From: Physcomitrium patens
Taxonomy: Eukaryota > Streptophyta > Bryopsida > Funariales > Funariaceae
Length of the DNA stretch: 64,000 bases
Direction of reading: 5' to 3'
NCBI RefSeq assembly: GCF_000002425.4
Contig: NC_037266.1
Span: 1,384,770-1,448,769, forward strand
Within the stretch, counting starts at the first letter, position 1. Each line of letters opens with the position of its first letter. Position numbers and translations under genes: made by a program. The notes under the pieces are model-generated. The model was not told where the DNA came from. It did no database searches and saw nothing but the letters and a program-made list of their open reading frames with translations. Shown here one piece after another: positions 24,842 to 37,160 of this stretch.

Positions 24842-27200
24842 ATGGTTCTCTCTAACTCCAAGCTGAAAAGAAAAAAGAGAGAAGAAGCCGCTATCGCTGC
24901 TGCTCTTTCATTGCAGTCGGGTAGCGATGCGGTGCGCGCAGAGGATAACTTGAAAGGTGACATTGTTGCTGACAATCCTGAGAAGAAAAAGAAGAAGCAT
25001 AAGAGGGCGAATTCTAAGACTGCGGATTCTGATGGTCCTGCAAGTGATGTTGGCGGGCTTAGTGCTCGGCCAACATTAGACACTGAAGCTGAAAACGGGT
25101 TAGCAGGCAGACTGCAGGGTGCGAAGGAGAAGAGGGATGGCGACGGCGCAGGAGCTTCACCACGTGAAGTTCATGAGTTCCCACCTGCGGAGATAAATGC
25201 TGAGGGTACCGAGCGGAGTGCAGCTGGAGGCGTCGCATCCGAATTGTTCGAAGGTCGAACAGGCGATCTTTACAAGAAAAAGCTCAGGAAAAAGCCTCGT
25301 TGGGAAGTCGATGAGAACGGGAAGAGAATCAAGCCAGCGAAAGCCCTTAATGACGATCCCAGTAACATGCTTGCATCAACACCCTCTGTTAATGGGCTTA
25401 GTCAATCACAGGAACCGAAGACCACATCCGAGAACAAGAAGGTTTTATCGGAGGTTGCCACCTCTGATGCAGGTGACGAAAACAGAATATTCGAGGGGAA
25501 TGAGCCGTGGTTGGCAAGTAAACGGAAAAAAAAGAAACCCGCAACTGACAAGTGGGGGAAGAAAATTGACCAACCCTGTGAAGATACCTCTGCAGTTTCA
25601 GAGGAACCATCTTCAGACGTGAATAGGTATCAAAAGTATCTTCTGTGGAACTATTTGGTTATTATCAGTACTACTGTAATTCTTTGAACATTATCTCACA
25701 CATTGAGAGTGGTCAATGCCTGCAGATCTGAAGTCAAAGTTGACCCGAAGAAGGTCATGGTAGGAGGCATGCCATACTACATCACGGAAAATGATATACA
25801 TGAATTCTTTCAGGAGTGTGGAACTATTGCTGAGTTGGACTGCATGACATTTCCTGACACGGGAAAATTTAAGGGCATCGCGTTTATTACGTTCCGGGTA
25901 ATTTTTCGCTCTACGTCCTAAATCCTGTTTGGACTCGGTTATATCAGTAACGATGTCGATTATTTTGGATACCGTCGCCTAATCCTATCATGCGAATGAT
26001 GTCCACAATATAGGAAGAACAGATGATTTATTTTAAGTCATATGCTGTCACAAACGAAGATGCTGACGCATGTACCTGTAGCGGCGGTAATATTTGTACG
26101 TATTGTAGTGGTTAAGCATGCACCTGATGGCACATTATAGGAAGAACAGATGGCGGCTATTGCAGTCACATGTTGTTATCACGATGATCTCTGATGCATG
26201 CCAAGCCCGTAGTAATTACATATCCAGTTCGTAGGATTGGGTGGTAGGTTCTGGTTTGACGTACTGGTGTGCAATGAGGACTCTTTTTTACCGAGATAAG
26301 TGGTTTATCCAAGAGATAACCGCTGAATGACCCTACTTCCATGACTCTGATGCATGCTAAGCCAGACAGTTTAGCATATGGAATCTCTTGGACTACCTGC
26401 TAGGTTGTAGCCGAATGTGCCCGTGTGCAATGATGACTTACTTTTACAGAGATTGGCAGCTCATCCAAGGGAAAAGCGCTGAATGATCCTACTTCCATGA
26501 CTCTGATGCACACCGGATTGCCATAATGTAAACGCCCTCGTATCTCGTGAAAAACTCTTCGGAAAATAACGTTCGACCGTATGTCGCTGTGCAGACGGAG
26601 GAGGCAGCTAAGAGGGCAATGGCATTAGATGCGGCCGACATGTGAGTTGACGTTCTAGTGGCATCATTTCAGTTATAAGTTTACATACGAGTGAGTTACA
26701 CCTCAGATTGATGTGGTGATCTTCGGAATTGAAGTTTGATTGCCATGTGCAGGGGCGGGCGATTCTTAAAAATAGAAATGTGCAAGATTAAACCATTAGA
26801 GGTAGGAAATAAACCTCTGTTTAAGGAACCTCCTAAAAAGCAACCTGGTTGCCTGGCTGCATACATAGGGAATTTGTCCTACGACATCACAGAGAAAGAA
26901 GTTAGAAGATTCTTCAAAGGATGTAAAATAGAATCTGTTAGGTTTGCAGAGAATAAAGAAACTGGAGAGTTTAGGGGATTTGGGCATATCGACTTTGCCG
27001 ACGACGAATCACTAGAAGCTGCAATGAAACTTGATCAAGAGCCACTTCTAGGTAGGCCGCTCAAAATAGCTTACTCAGTTCCTCAGAAAGACAAGATAAT
27101 GGGAGTTCGAGGTGGATCGAAGCCAGCAGAAACGAAAAAAGGCTGTTTTACATGTGGAGAGGAAGGACATATGTCCTACAACTGTCCTCTGAAAATTTAG
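24842..27200 (+). CDS. PHIP1: PHIP1-like RNA-binding protein, two RRMs and a CCHC zinc knuckle
   Basis: Four exons: 24842-25626, 25726-25897, 26595-26641 and 26753-27200, with GT-AG introns of 99, 697 and 111 bp. The phases agree and give 483 residues. The start MVLSNSKLKRKKRE matches my recollection of the Arabidopsis PHIP1 N-terminus. Residues 1-260 are lysine-rich and low complexity, with probable nuclear or nucleolar basic clusters (EKKKKKHKR, KRKKKKP). RRM1 spans about 270-346, with RNP2 VMVGGM (272-277) and RNP1 KGIAFITF (311-318). RRM2 spans about 370-444, with RNP2 AYIGNL (371-376) and RNP1 RGFGHIDF (409-416). A CCHC knuckle follows (C466, C469, H474, C479), just before the stop. In Arabidopsis PHIP1 binds phragmoplastin and Ran mRNA at the cell plate. 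That protein is longer and has more knuckles, so this copy has a shorter C-terminus. RRM1 is divided among exons 2-4. The function here is inferred by homology. Confidence 0.88.
25898..26594 (+). other. Intron 2 of the PHIP1-like gene, with internal duplications
   Basis: Bounded by GTAATT and GTGCAG. It is much longer than introns 1 and 3. It carries two related ~90 bp blocks (26267-26357 and 26423-26510), both opening GTGTGCAATGA and sharing an identical 23 bp stretch that ends ACTCTGATGCA. A second pair of short repeats, ATAGGAAGAACAGATG, is at 26010-26025 and 26137-26152. No coding sequence or transposon hallmark was seen. Stepwise local duplication would explain its greater length. Confidence 0.8.
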
Positions 27201-28035
27201 AAACAATATCTGCATTAGTATTTAACCTATACATACTGTTAACCAGGAACTGTTTTTCAATCGTGTTGACGGTGGTCACTAAGCTCGAAAACCGGGAAGG
27301 TTGGTTGTTAAACTATTCAGTTTGGGACAAAAATCAGACACGTTGCAAAAGAAGTAGACTAGAACACGGTATGTGAACTTTTAAAGAACCAATGAAAAAC
27401 TAATTAATAGGATTGAAAATTACATACATGATGTTCTACCGTTTACAAGTTTCATTGTGCGACGTCTCTTAAACAGTTTGAAAAGATTGTACAAACAAAT
27501 GTAGATAATACAGAAATATATTTTATGCTGTAAGACCTTATTGATAGGTTTTAAATTGTTGTCAAGATTGTGGAGTTCCCATGTTTCATTGAATGATTTT
27601 CGATGTTAATAGCTATTGGATTCAGTCCTTGAGACATGTATTGTTGCTTATTCAGACTTAAGCAAATGTAGCATGTAATGAAAGAATAAGGCGGACTAGT
27701 TTTTTAATAACTGTAATAACAATTATCACTTGTAATGGTAGTTGATGTTAAAAATTAATAATAATAAAGATTTAAAATTATCTGCAATAATAATAACATG
27801 TTATCTAAAATCATACCTATCCATATAAATGTACGTACACCTTTGGCATTCATGAATTTTAGAAAGTGTCAAGTAAAATTCATTGTAAAAAGTTGTGCAG
27901 AAAACTGTAAAGCAAAACTTAAAACAATGCTTAACACGTGGAAAGCCTTTCTAGTAAAGAATGGATGAATCTCAACAGAAACCGAAGTCTCAGTGAATGA
28001 TTGTTAATTAAAGGGAGTTTGAACCCTCATTTCAA
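27201..28035 (+). other. 3' flank of the PHIP1-like gene
   Basis: Non-coding DNA between the stop codon and the truncated LTR of element E. Composition falls steadily towards AT-rich. AATAA-type words near 27755-27770 could serve as a polyadenylation signal, but several alternatives exist. No further exon with RRM or zinc-knuckle coding was seen. Confidence 0.5.
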
Positions 28036-28985
28036 TTGCACTGATGTACCTTCAACAATTATCTCAACAAATTTCAACTACAAATTTGTTACAAATCTTG
28101 ACATATTGCCAAAATTCTAATAGTAGTTTCCAATCCATGCTTATATACTCCCATATGCATTTTTATTATATCTCACAAACTAAGTACTCAAATACCATAA
28201 AATTTTGATATATAGCTTCTAAACCTAATAACACACATATTTAAAAAATTTGAGCCAATAATTTATCCAAAAATTCAAGATATAGCTACAACCATTATTA
28301 TCAATAATACAACTTACTACCTTTGAATTACATGTATTGTCTTCAATGCTCTATAGCTCCTTCACAAAAACTCAAAATGCAAAATATTTTTACAAAAAAC
28401 ATAGGTTTTGAAATCACTCTTACAGCTGCTTTTTTTGATCTCTAGAAGCTATTGTACAACTCCTTGTATCTACAAAAGAACTATATAACTTAAAAAGACA
28501 CCTTAACTTCAAATGGCTATAACTTCATCATCTTAACTCTGAATCCTCTAAAATTTGTATACAAATTGTAGTCCAAATTCTAAACCTTATAATCTTTGCT
28601 TTTGAATTTCAAAATGTTTCTTTTTAAGTTGCCAAAATTCTTTTTTTGGTTGCAAATAACCTCTTGAGAGCCTATTAGGTATGGCTTTTGACCAATAGGA
28701 ATGAAGATCTTCATCCCTTGCCTTCATTCATCCATATCTTGTTTTTATCTCTCCAAATAAGCTTCCTGGAGGTTTGAATCTTCAACTTTGAGCCTCAATC
28801 TTATCCTAAAATTTAATACTAAATATCTAAATTTTATAATTAATATAGATAAATATTTTAATAATTTTTTTTATATCAACTCTCTTTAAATTAACCTACT
28901 AACCACTCTAATACACATTAATACTTATAAATATGTTATATATTTTAATTAATTTTTACATACTAAAAACAATTATATTACGACA
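28036..28985 (-). repeat. 3' LTR of element E, left part missing
   Basis: Matches 53505-54140 and the solo LTR at 46819-48092 (opposite orientation). The right end at 28985 (ACGACA) corresponds to the solo LTR start TGTTGTATTA. The left end joins host 3' flank at about 28036 without the last ~280 bp of the LTR. Confidence 0.82.
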
Positions 28986-31900
28986 TATATCTTTTCCAAA
29001 CTTGCACATCCTCTAATATAAGCCATGTGCTACTCTTCTTCATCATTTTGAAATTTCTTTGTATCACTAATAGATTCTTCTATTTCATATTCTTACTCTA
29101 AATATTGAAGTAAGAATTCTTCAAGGTCTTCTATTTGGAACTGACCATCACTTTTCTTGAAAGCCTTGACCTTCTTCCCTAGTATTGGAATTCTAATGAT
29201 AGCTCCATTTAATTCACGTAAGATATATATGGCATTATCATAGACTATAACTACCACATATGGTTCAAAATATTTTTTTACAAATTTCTTTATAGTGTTA
29301 TCTTGATGTTCAAAGCTGCTATCATAAATTAGAATCCAATCTATGATCTCTATAGGCTTAGGCCTCAACTTATGGGTTCTATCAAATCTTTCTTTATTTT
29401 TTAATCTTGCTTTCTTTAATCTCTTTGTTGCAATTTTTAGGTCTTTAAATAATATTTCCAATTATTAGATCTCAAGATCTAATAATATTTTTCTATTGAT
29501 ATTATCTTTTTAAGATAAAAACATCTATATAGGATAGGTTTGTTAAGTTAGCATCATTGATATTTGTCCTAATATTAATTCCATAGATATATAATCAATG
29601 ACAGTATTATGAGTAGTCCGATTAGCCTATAAAGCAAATGGAAGCAATTTTGGCCATTGAATTGGCTTATTCTTATATGCCTTAAACAATATATAAATAA
29701 TAAGAGTATGACCATTTTCACTCTTCCTATTGGCTTTAGGATTATAGAAGTAGTTAACTTTAATTGAATTCTATACTTATTAAAATAATTTCTTACTTCT
29801 ATAGCATTCAATTCTCTTCTATCAGCTCTCATCTTCATAATGCTACAAATTTGCTAAAGGTGTCTTCAAGTATAAATCTGTATACTACTTTTGTGGTCTT
29901 GGTTCTCAAAACCTTTTCTTCAACATAATTTGATAGCTCTTCTCTTGCCAAAACCAAGTATTTTATATCTCAAAGGCTTGATGGCATAGCTACCAAATCA
30001 ATCATCTTTTAAAAATATATAGAAGGTGGATAAGTAGGATGTAATCTATCTCTATACCTAACCTTAGACTATAATTAAAACTCTGTACATGAACTCACAA
30101 AGTCTTCTACATCCTTGTATTAATCCTTCTACCAATATCTTTTTTTGATTTTAATATATATAGTCCAAACTTCCTTGCGTCCTGCTCAAAGTGTATCATG
30201 ATATTTTTTTAAAACTTTAAATTTAATTTTAAGGTCACTTACTACCTTCAATGAAATTTTGTCACCTCTTTTTGGTCTCTTCCATAGAAATCTATCTTCA
30301 AGTAGATAACCATAGGATTGGTATCTAATATCTTTCAAGATTTTATCCATCCATCCTTTTTGCTTCTTCATTGTGCTCAAATAAATTCCAATAACTTTTA
30401 ATTTGTCTTCATGTAAAACTTTATAGAAAGTATGAACCTCATCACCAAAATTCATTCTACTGATAGCAAATGAATTCCAACAGCTCTTCTTGTCTTGATC
30501 TTCACCTCTCTCATATGCCATCATTTCTTCTTCAAAGGTATACTTAGCTCTAGACAACATATCTGCCACAAAGTTCTCTTTATTAATAATATGCATTAAA
30601 ACAAGGTTCAATGTACTTATATAGACTATCCATCTTAGCATAGAAATATCTCAAGTAGTGTAGTTAATTAACATTCTAAGTAATGGCAAATATTTTTTTT
30701 TCAAAACCATACTTACTCTAATCAAATAATTTCTCTTAGCTTTTAGAGCGGTGAATGCTCTTCAAAACTTTCTTTTAATTTGTGGATAAGTTCTTTGCCT
30801 CTTTATAAGAATCTTGACACCAAAACTTTAGCAAATCTTTGCCATTTTACATCATCTTATCCAATAGTCCATCTAATTGCTATAAAACTTGTATCCTTTG
30901 TTATAACCAATAGCCTTTCACATTCATAATGTACTTATTTAAGCACAAGTGATGAATTCAACAAATTTTTTAGATTTTTCATAGCTATTTCTTGTTCTTC
31001 TTTTCAAACAAATCTCTTATCTTTCTTTAATAACTTGTGTAATTGCATTGAGATATATGCAAAGTAAAGCATGCAAATGTGATAGAATATATATGTATTT
31101 AAAAAAAAATTAGCTTCTATAATACTTTTATTAGCCTTTATTTTAGATATAGCATCAATTTTATCAAGGTTTGATTTTTTGCCATATCTATTACATATGT
31201 ATCTTACCACTAGAATCTTATCAACTCCAAAGCTTGATTTTGCAAAAATAATGTGAGATTAATTGATTCCAATCTCTCCAATATCTTAGCCACATCTTCA
31301 ATATGCTTCTTGAGATTTTTTTTGTAACCTTCAACTTCCATGATATTATCCTTGTTTTCTTCTCTATCTCTCTTTATAGGTATATCATCTAAAAATGAAA
31401 TGATTTTTTCTGGTATAATTTTTTTTAATATTTGATTTATAACATTTTTTATATGAGCCACTAAGTTGGTTGTACCTTGAGGTAAGGTACACATCTTCAT
31501 TAAATCCAAAAGAATCTTCATGGTGGTTAAATTCTTATTATCTTTAGCTAATTAAAATTGATTATATTTAGAATATAAGCCTCTAATAGAATAAATGGCA
31601 TGACATGCAAATTGTTCAATCACTTCATCTATTACAAGACTTGATTCCATAGTTTAAATAATTATTTTATCTGCTAGTTGTATATCCTAAATGAACCTTA
31701 GTACCATTAATTTCTTAGATTTTGTGAACCATCTATTAGATTAAAGAGTAATTGAAGGTTCCAAAATAACCATCTTTATCTTCTCTTTTAATAATTTTAT
31801 CAATTTTAGAAGCAAAGCTCTAAGTACAAGTATAGGCTTTAAATTCTATAGAATATATGATACTATAAAAATTACTATAGATGCTACAATATTAGGATCC

Positions 31901-32048
31901 ACACATCTAATCTCATTAGAAATTAAGGCAATTGCCTTAGCATGTTCAATATGCATTTTTTGAAACATATTTTTCTTAGTTGATGTAAAGAAATCACTTC
32001 CTCCAATCTCTAACTTAGATAATGATTCTTGAGTAAACTTAAAAGTCA

Positions 32049-32890
32049 TTAAATCAATTTATTAATTATTTTAGAATAAAAAGATACATTTAGAATGCTT
32101 AAAATTACAATCTATGGTGAGCAATGTATACATTCTTAAACAAATAAAAAATTAGAATGTTAGTTTTAGAAACATAGTCTTAATAAGTCTTGGAGGTAAT
32201 TATCTTAATTGATTTAATATTTTTACTTATTATTGAGTATCAAAGAATATTTGTTAAGATTAATATTTACATTAGACTTATATCTATATATTTTATGTAT
32301 AAAAAAAAACTATATTATTTATTAGCTATTATATATTTATAAGATATTATTTATTAATATAAATATAAAAATGATTTATTAGCTATTATTTATTAGATAT
32401 TATAAATATTATTTAATAATTAGAAGAAATATAAAAAAATACTTCATGTCTTTTTAGTTATTTATTTAAAAATAGGATTTATAATAGATTTAAATTTATT
32501 TTATTATAATAAGAAAATATAAAGATAGGAAAATATAGGTTTAAATTGATATTAGTATTATAAAAATATTATAATATTTTTTTATAATTTATTTAGAATT
32601 TATTTAGAATTTTTTAAAAAACTTTTAGAGTAATTTTCAAGACTTTGGTAAAATAAGTTTTACTACTTCAAGAGCCATTATAAAGAAATGAAGTAAGATT
32701 TGAAGACCTTATAAGGTTTTTAAAATAATTGAATGTTTTTAAATACCATGATGAAGTCAAATTTGCAATATTTTTGGATTTATTAGTAGAAAATAAGTAG
32801 ATAGTAGCTAGTGTAGTCTTTGTAAGGAAGGGGGTGCACAAATTCCATATGGGTTGAAGTATCTTGAAGGTAGTTAGGATGATAAGACTA
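32049..32890 (+). repeat. Repeat R, copy 1 (unclassified, inside element E)
   Basis: About 0.8 kb that recurs at 56570-57265 and 58715-59398 in the same orientation. Shared landmarks are an opening like TTATTTTAG followed by AAAAAGATACATTTAGA, a middle CAAGACTTTGGTAAAA, and a tail AAATTGAATGTTTTTAAATACCATG-like followed by GTGCACAAATTC. This copy interrupts the protease-side region of E. There is no coding potential. It may be an LTR of a family otherwise absent here, or a non-autonomous element. Confidence 0.65.
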
Positions 32891-33220
32891 AGGCCTCGTG
32901 GCCTCTCTAAAACATCCTTATATACTACATGTGAGCCTTGGTGAGGTTTGAACCTTTGATCTATAAGCAAGTTATCTTTAAGATAAAATATTTTCACTTA
33001 TTTTTCATTTATTTACTTGTTATTTTTAAACCTTCATAACTTATTCATAGTAACATGGATTTATATTTTTCTTATATCATTGAAAAGATAAAAAAATTAA
33101 AATTTTTAAAATATATTTTTTACCTTTTTTATACTTTTTATTGGATAAAAATTCATTGAATAAAGTAAATCAAGTTTTAGATTGTATTATTGCTTTACTT
33201 TATTTATTTCAAATGTTTTG

Positions 33221-33279
<59 letters not shown>

Positions 33280-33500
33280 TTTATTCTTATTATTTTTTTT
33301 TCTACTTAATACCACCAATTACAAGCAACTCTTAATTGAGGCCATCTTATAACTTGGGTCGAGAAGTGAATTTTATACTTACAAAATTGATGCCTAATTT
33401 TGTGCCTCTCTTAAATTTGGCTCTTTAATTTTTTATTTGATATATTCCATAGTATTAATTGGAAATTAAGTAGCAATAATTTTTACCTTTCTTACTACAA
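32891..33500. other. Non-coding spacer inside element E, with a microsatellite
   Basis: Follows repeat R copy 1. A short palindromic GGTTTGAACC word at 32945-32954 resembles an RNA polymerase III B-box, but no convincing A-box or tRNA fold accompanies it. The GTT run is listed separately. Nothing else is recognisable. Confidence 0.4.
33221..33278. repeat. (GTT)n microsatellite, about 19 units
   Basis: A pure trinucleotide run of about 58 bp in AT-rich non-coding DNA. Its uninterrupted state suggests recent expansion compared with the decayed surroundings. Confidence 0.95.
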
Positions 33501-34295
33501 TTTTATATTTAATTTGAACTTTGTCTCATATTTCAACTTATAGCTTGTAGGAAGTCTACCATTTTCTACTATCTCTTTTAACTTCTCATAAGTTCTTCTT
33601 GAGTATATTTCTACTATAGAATCTCCATCCATGCTTATAGCTAAATTTTCTAGAATTTTTATCAAATCATCTTCTAAACCTACTTATTCAATTACTCTAA
33701 TTATGGCTTCATCATTTGAAATTAAATCCATTTTTTTTTAGATTTTTTTCTTATTTCTTCATCCTTCTTTTATTTATAAAATCTAAATCTTTAATTTTTT
33801 GAATAATCACAAATCCATTATTAGCCAAGTTTAAAAATATAAAATTCATGTTATCTATATTAAAATTTGCAGATTATTTGTTTATATCTATTTGCTTCCA
33901 TCTTACAAAGGTGCTTTCTAAAAATCCACAAAGTTATTTTCTAGCTCTAAAGGCATCTTTCTTAATTAATTCTTATGTCTCTCATAGATAGATTTTATAG
34001 TAATAAATTGCACAACTTTTTTTCCATCCCAACTACAAATCTTGGTATAATATAAACCATCAATCAAGACTCTAGTCTCCATTTTAGTAGCTATAATATT
34101 AGATTGACCAAATATTTTTTTAGATATGTAGCAAAGTTTTACACAGAGAAATTTTGCTTTACTTCTACATGTCCAATCCTAGTCTTTATAACTAAACAAG
34201 TTCCATATTAATCACCTTGTTGATTGTCTGCAGTTCTAATTATCCAACCATGGTTGAAATCAATTGATGACTTGTTTTTCTAATATATCAATCTT

Positions 34296-34678
34296 TGTTA
34301 AATTGTATAGGTAAATATAGAATTAGAATAAGTAATATTAAAAAATATATTATTTTAGATAAGTTACTATTGATTAAAAGATTGGCTCTTGGTATATAAG
34401 AAGGTCAAAAGATAAAGGAAATGAAAAGACCAAGGATCTTAAGAATATACAAAATATGTTAAAAGTATATTTTTATAATAGATAAGATAATAATAAATAG
34501 TCTCAATAGAATATTGGATGTATTTATTCATCAAAGGATGGAAGTTTTCTATTAAGGTAGCAACCACCACCTATAACTTTTGGGTGTTAAAAGTGAGAGA
34601 TATCTTACTCTATACTCTCTTTGAATATAACCTTGTTGCTACTAACTGTTGTGACTTCATAGTGCTTGTTCTTTAATA
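34296..34678 (+). repeat. 5' LTR of Copia D
   Basis: Paired with 50941-51323 and of identical length. It ends in TTCTTTAATA immediately before the primer-binding site. Confidence 0.9.
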
Positions 34679-34692
34679 GGTTATGGGCCCAC
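34679..34692 (+). other. Copia D primer-binding site, half-tRNA initiator-Met type
   Basis: GGTTATGGGCCCAC directly follows the LTR. It is complementary to GUGGGCCCAUAACC of the initiator tRNA-Met anticodon arm. Equivalent sites follow the LTRs at 4744-4757, 8495-8508 and 42303-42316. Confidence 0.65.
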
Positions 34693-35535
34693 TCACCTTT
34701 AGTTGTGAGTTTTGAAGTTCTTTGAAGTCTTACTTGTTGTAAGAAATAGATCTTTTTATTATTACTAATGTTAGAATTTGATATCATCTAATTCTATTAT
34801 TACATCTAGTTATTGATGTACTTTTATTCTTACTTGTTGTTAAGTACATTGATAATCTTAGAGGTTTTTAGATATCTTAAAATAATATTTTAGAATACTA
34901 TTATTTTTTTTCTTCTTTTTGCTCATTTATATCATTTATAATCTAAAATTGTGGTTTTATGTGATAATCTTTTTTTGAGATCCTCTTATAATGATAAGAA
35001 GTATTTTATGAGAGAAGATGGATAATTGAGGAGTGGCAAAGCTTATACAAGAGATTAAAATAGAATATAAGATTTGTAAGAAGTCTTATAAGTGAAGTTG
35101 TGAGTGATTAAAGAGTGAAATCACTTCTTTATTCATAAAGAAGGCATTCTATGTTATTAAGGTAGTAACACCATCTTCTTGATTTTAAAAGCTCTTTCTT
35201 CTCTTTTCTTGATTTTCTTTGATATATCTTTTTTTTTAGACATGGCTTTAAGTGAAGGTGAAGGATTGAGAGTGATTGAAAAATTTAGGGATGATAATTT
35301 CTACTATTAGAAGAAAGAAATGGAACTTTTGTTGGCTTTATTGGACTTTTAGAACATTATGGATGAAAGTGAAGAGCCTCCAAGCAATGATAGTGATGTG
35401 AAGTTGAAGAAAGAATATAAACATTATGAAAAGAAGGCTTTTGGTATGATTGTATTAAATTTAAATAATACCAATTTTTTACATGTAATTACTTGTAATG
35501 GACTAGCAAAAGCATGAAAGACTCTTTACAACATC

Positions 35536-35938
35536 TATTAGAGACTATATAAAAGACAAAAATTTAAGACAAAGAAATAGAATTAGGTCATCATTAGAAA
35601 AATAACTAAATATAAGAAAAAAAATGTCCTAGCTAAACCATAAGAAGTGAGTTGTCAAAAATGAGGATCCCCCTCAGCCTTAACTTCTATATATATTAGG
35701 TCTTAGGAAGCTTTTTGAGAAGTTTTTATGATGCTTGGAAACAAAGCAAGCCTAAGATCTTTCTTTGGTAAATTCCTAAATCATCTAAAGCATCCTAAAA
35801 TCTTCCAAGATCTCCTATGATCTTCAAGAATTTTTTTAGAATCTATTAGAATCCTTTGGAACCTTTTTAGAATCTACTAGAACCATCTGGAACCTCCTAA
35901 AATCTTCTCGAACCTTCTTCAATTGTATGTTCGTGACA
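35536..35938 (-). repeat. 3' LTR of chromovirus F
   Basis: About 403 bp, ending TTCGTGACA, with the sequence TCAAGTCCTCTTTTAGCTTC (purine tract on the minus strand) directly outside. It pairs with 41107-41503. Both contain many TAGAATCTTCTAGAA-like words. Confidence 0.85.
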
Positions 35939-37160
35939 TCAAGTCCTCTTTTAGCTTCGAGGTCTCCAAAAAGTAATGTTGCTAAAAGTTAATATATGTA
36001 CAAGAAATTGAAGATCTATTGCATAGTATCCACTATATATTTCACTTATTTTTTGCAAGGTAAATGGTTCATAGGCCCTTGTAGCCATTGATAGTGCTCC
36101 AAGCCTTGTGCTTATGACCAAGCATGAACTTTGATATCTTTGTTATGGAATTGTCCTACAAACATCTCTTCTGGATATCTTTCATAGGGAGGTTCTATCT
36201 CAAACATAATTATCAACAACCTGTTATTGGATACCCTTTGATGTCTTCATAGTTTAATCAGCTTTTCATCTCCAGATTGTCTCTACCAGCTATTTAATTG
36301 AGATGGTATGATCGACAAGATGTCTATCTCTTGACTATCCATATCACATAAAGTAGACAAGATCAAAAGAATATAAACAAGCTATGGTTGTAAACTTGAA
36401 TTACTAACTTATATTATTTTAAATATTTGAAAAAATTACTTCTTCAGAGGCTGCTTCCTCACCTTTTTTATGAAGCGAAGAACTAAGAATCTTCATGGTG
36501 AAGCCATGTTATCAAGCTACTGTTCTTTATTTTGCGACTTTTGGTCTAGATGGATGTCGTTGATGAAACTTTTGAACCTTCATTTATGTATTTATAAGAT
36601 TGCCAATTGATTCTCATGTATAATTATTGATATCATATCTAAGCCAATGGACTAGATATTCAAGCCTTCTATGTCATATCCTTGAATCTAATACCTCTTC
36701 TATCTCAAATTTGATATGATTATTGATTTCAATCATAAGAGGTAGTGGTTGTCTTTGACCTGATATGTTCGATTCTTTATATCTTTTCAAAGATAAAACA
36801 TGAAAGATTGGATGAGTCTTCATGAATGAAGGCAACTCCAAACAATAAGTTATATTATTGATTTATTTCTGAATCACAAATCGTTCCAACCTTCGGTAGT
36901 CCATCTTATGATATGATCTGTTGGTTTTTATATAGTGCTAAAGAAGCCACACTTTGTTACCAACTTGGAATGGAGGATGTTCCTTCCTCAAATCATCCGC
37001 CATTAGCTTAAAACATTATTGAGCCCTTTCCAGGTGAGTCTTTATAGTTGCTTGAAATTCGGCCATCTTTGTAGCAAACTCTTATACTACTGGATTTGCC
37101 AACTTTGAAGGCTCTATTATATCCAACTTTGGATGATGACCATAGTTTGAATAGAATGAG

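Noticed and set aside
27152-27376. Open frame overlapping the end of the PHIP1-like gene
   Set aside because: It is an out-of-frame shadow of exon 4 that runs into the 3' flank. The RRM and knuckle coding frame stops at 27200.
32945-32954. GGTTTGAACC as a tRNA or SINE B-box
   Set aside because: No A-box at the right distance, no cloverleaf, and no A-rich tail or target duplication. It was kept only as a remark.
33141-33335. Open frame encoding a long valine run
   Set aside because: It is only the translation of the (GTT)n microsatellite in non-coding DNA.
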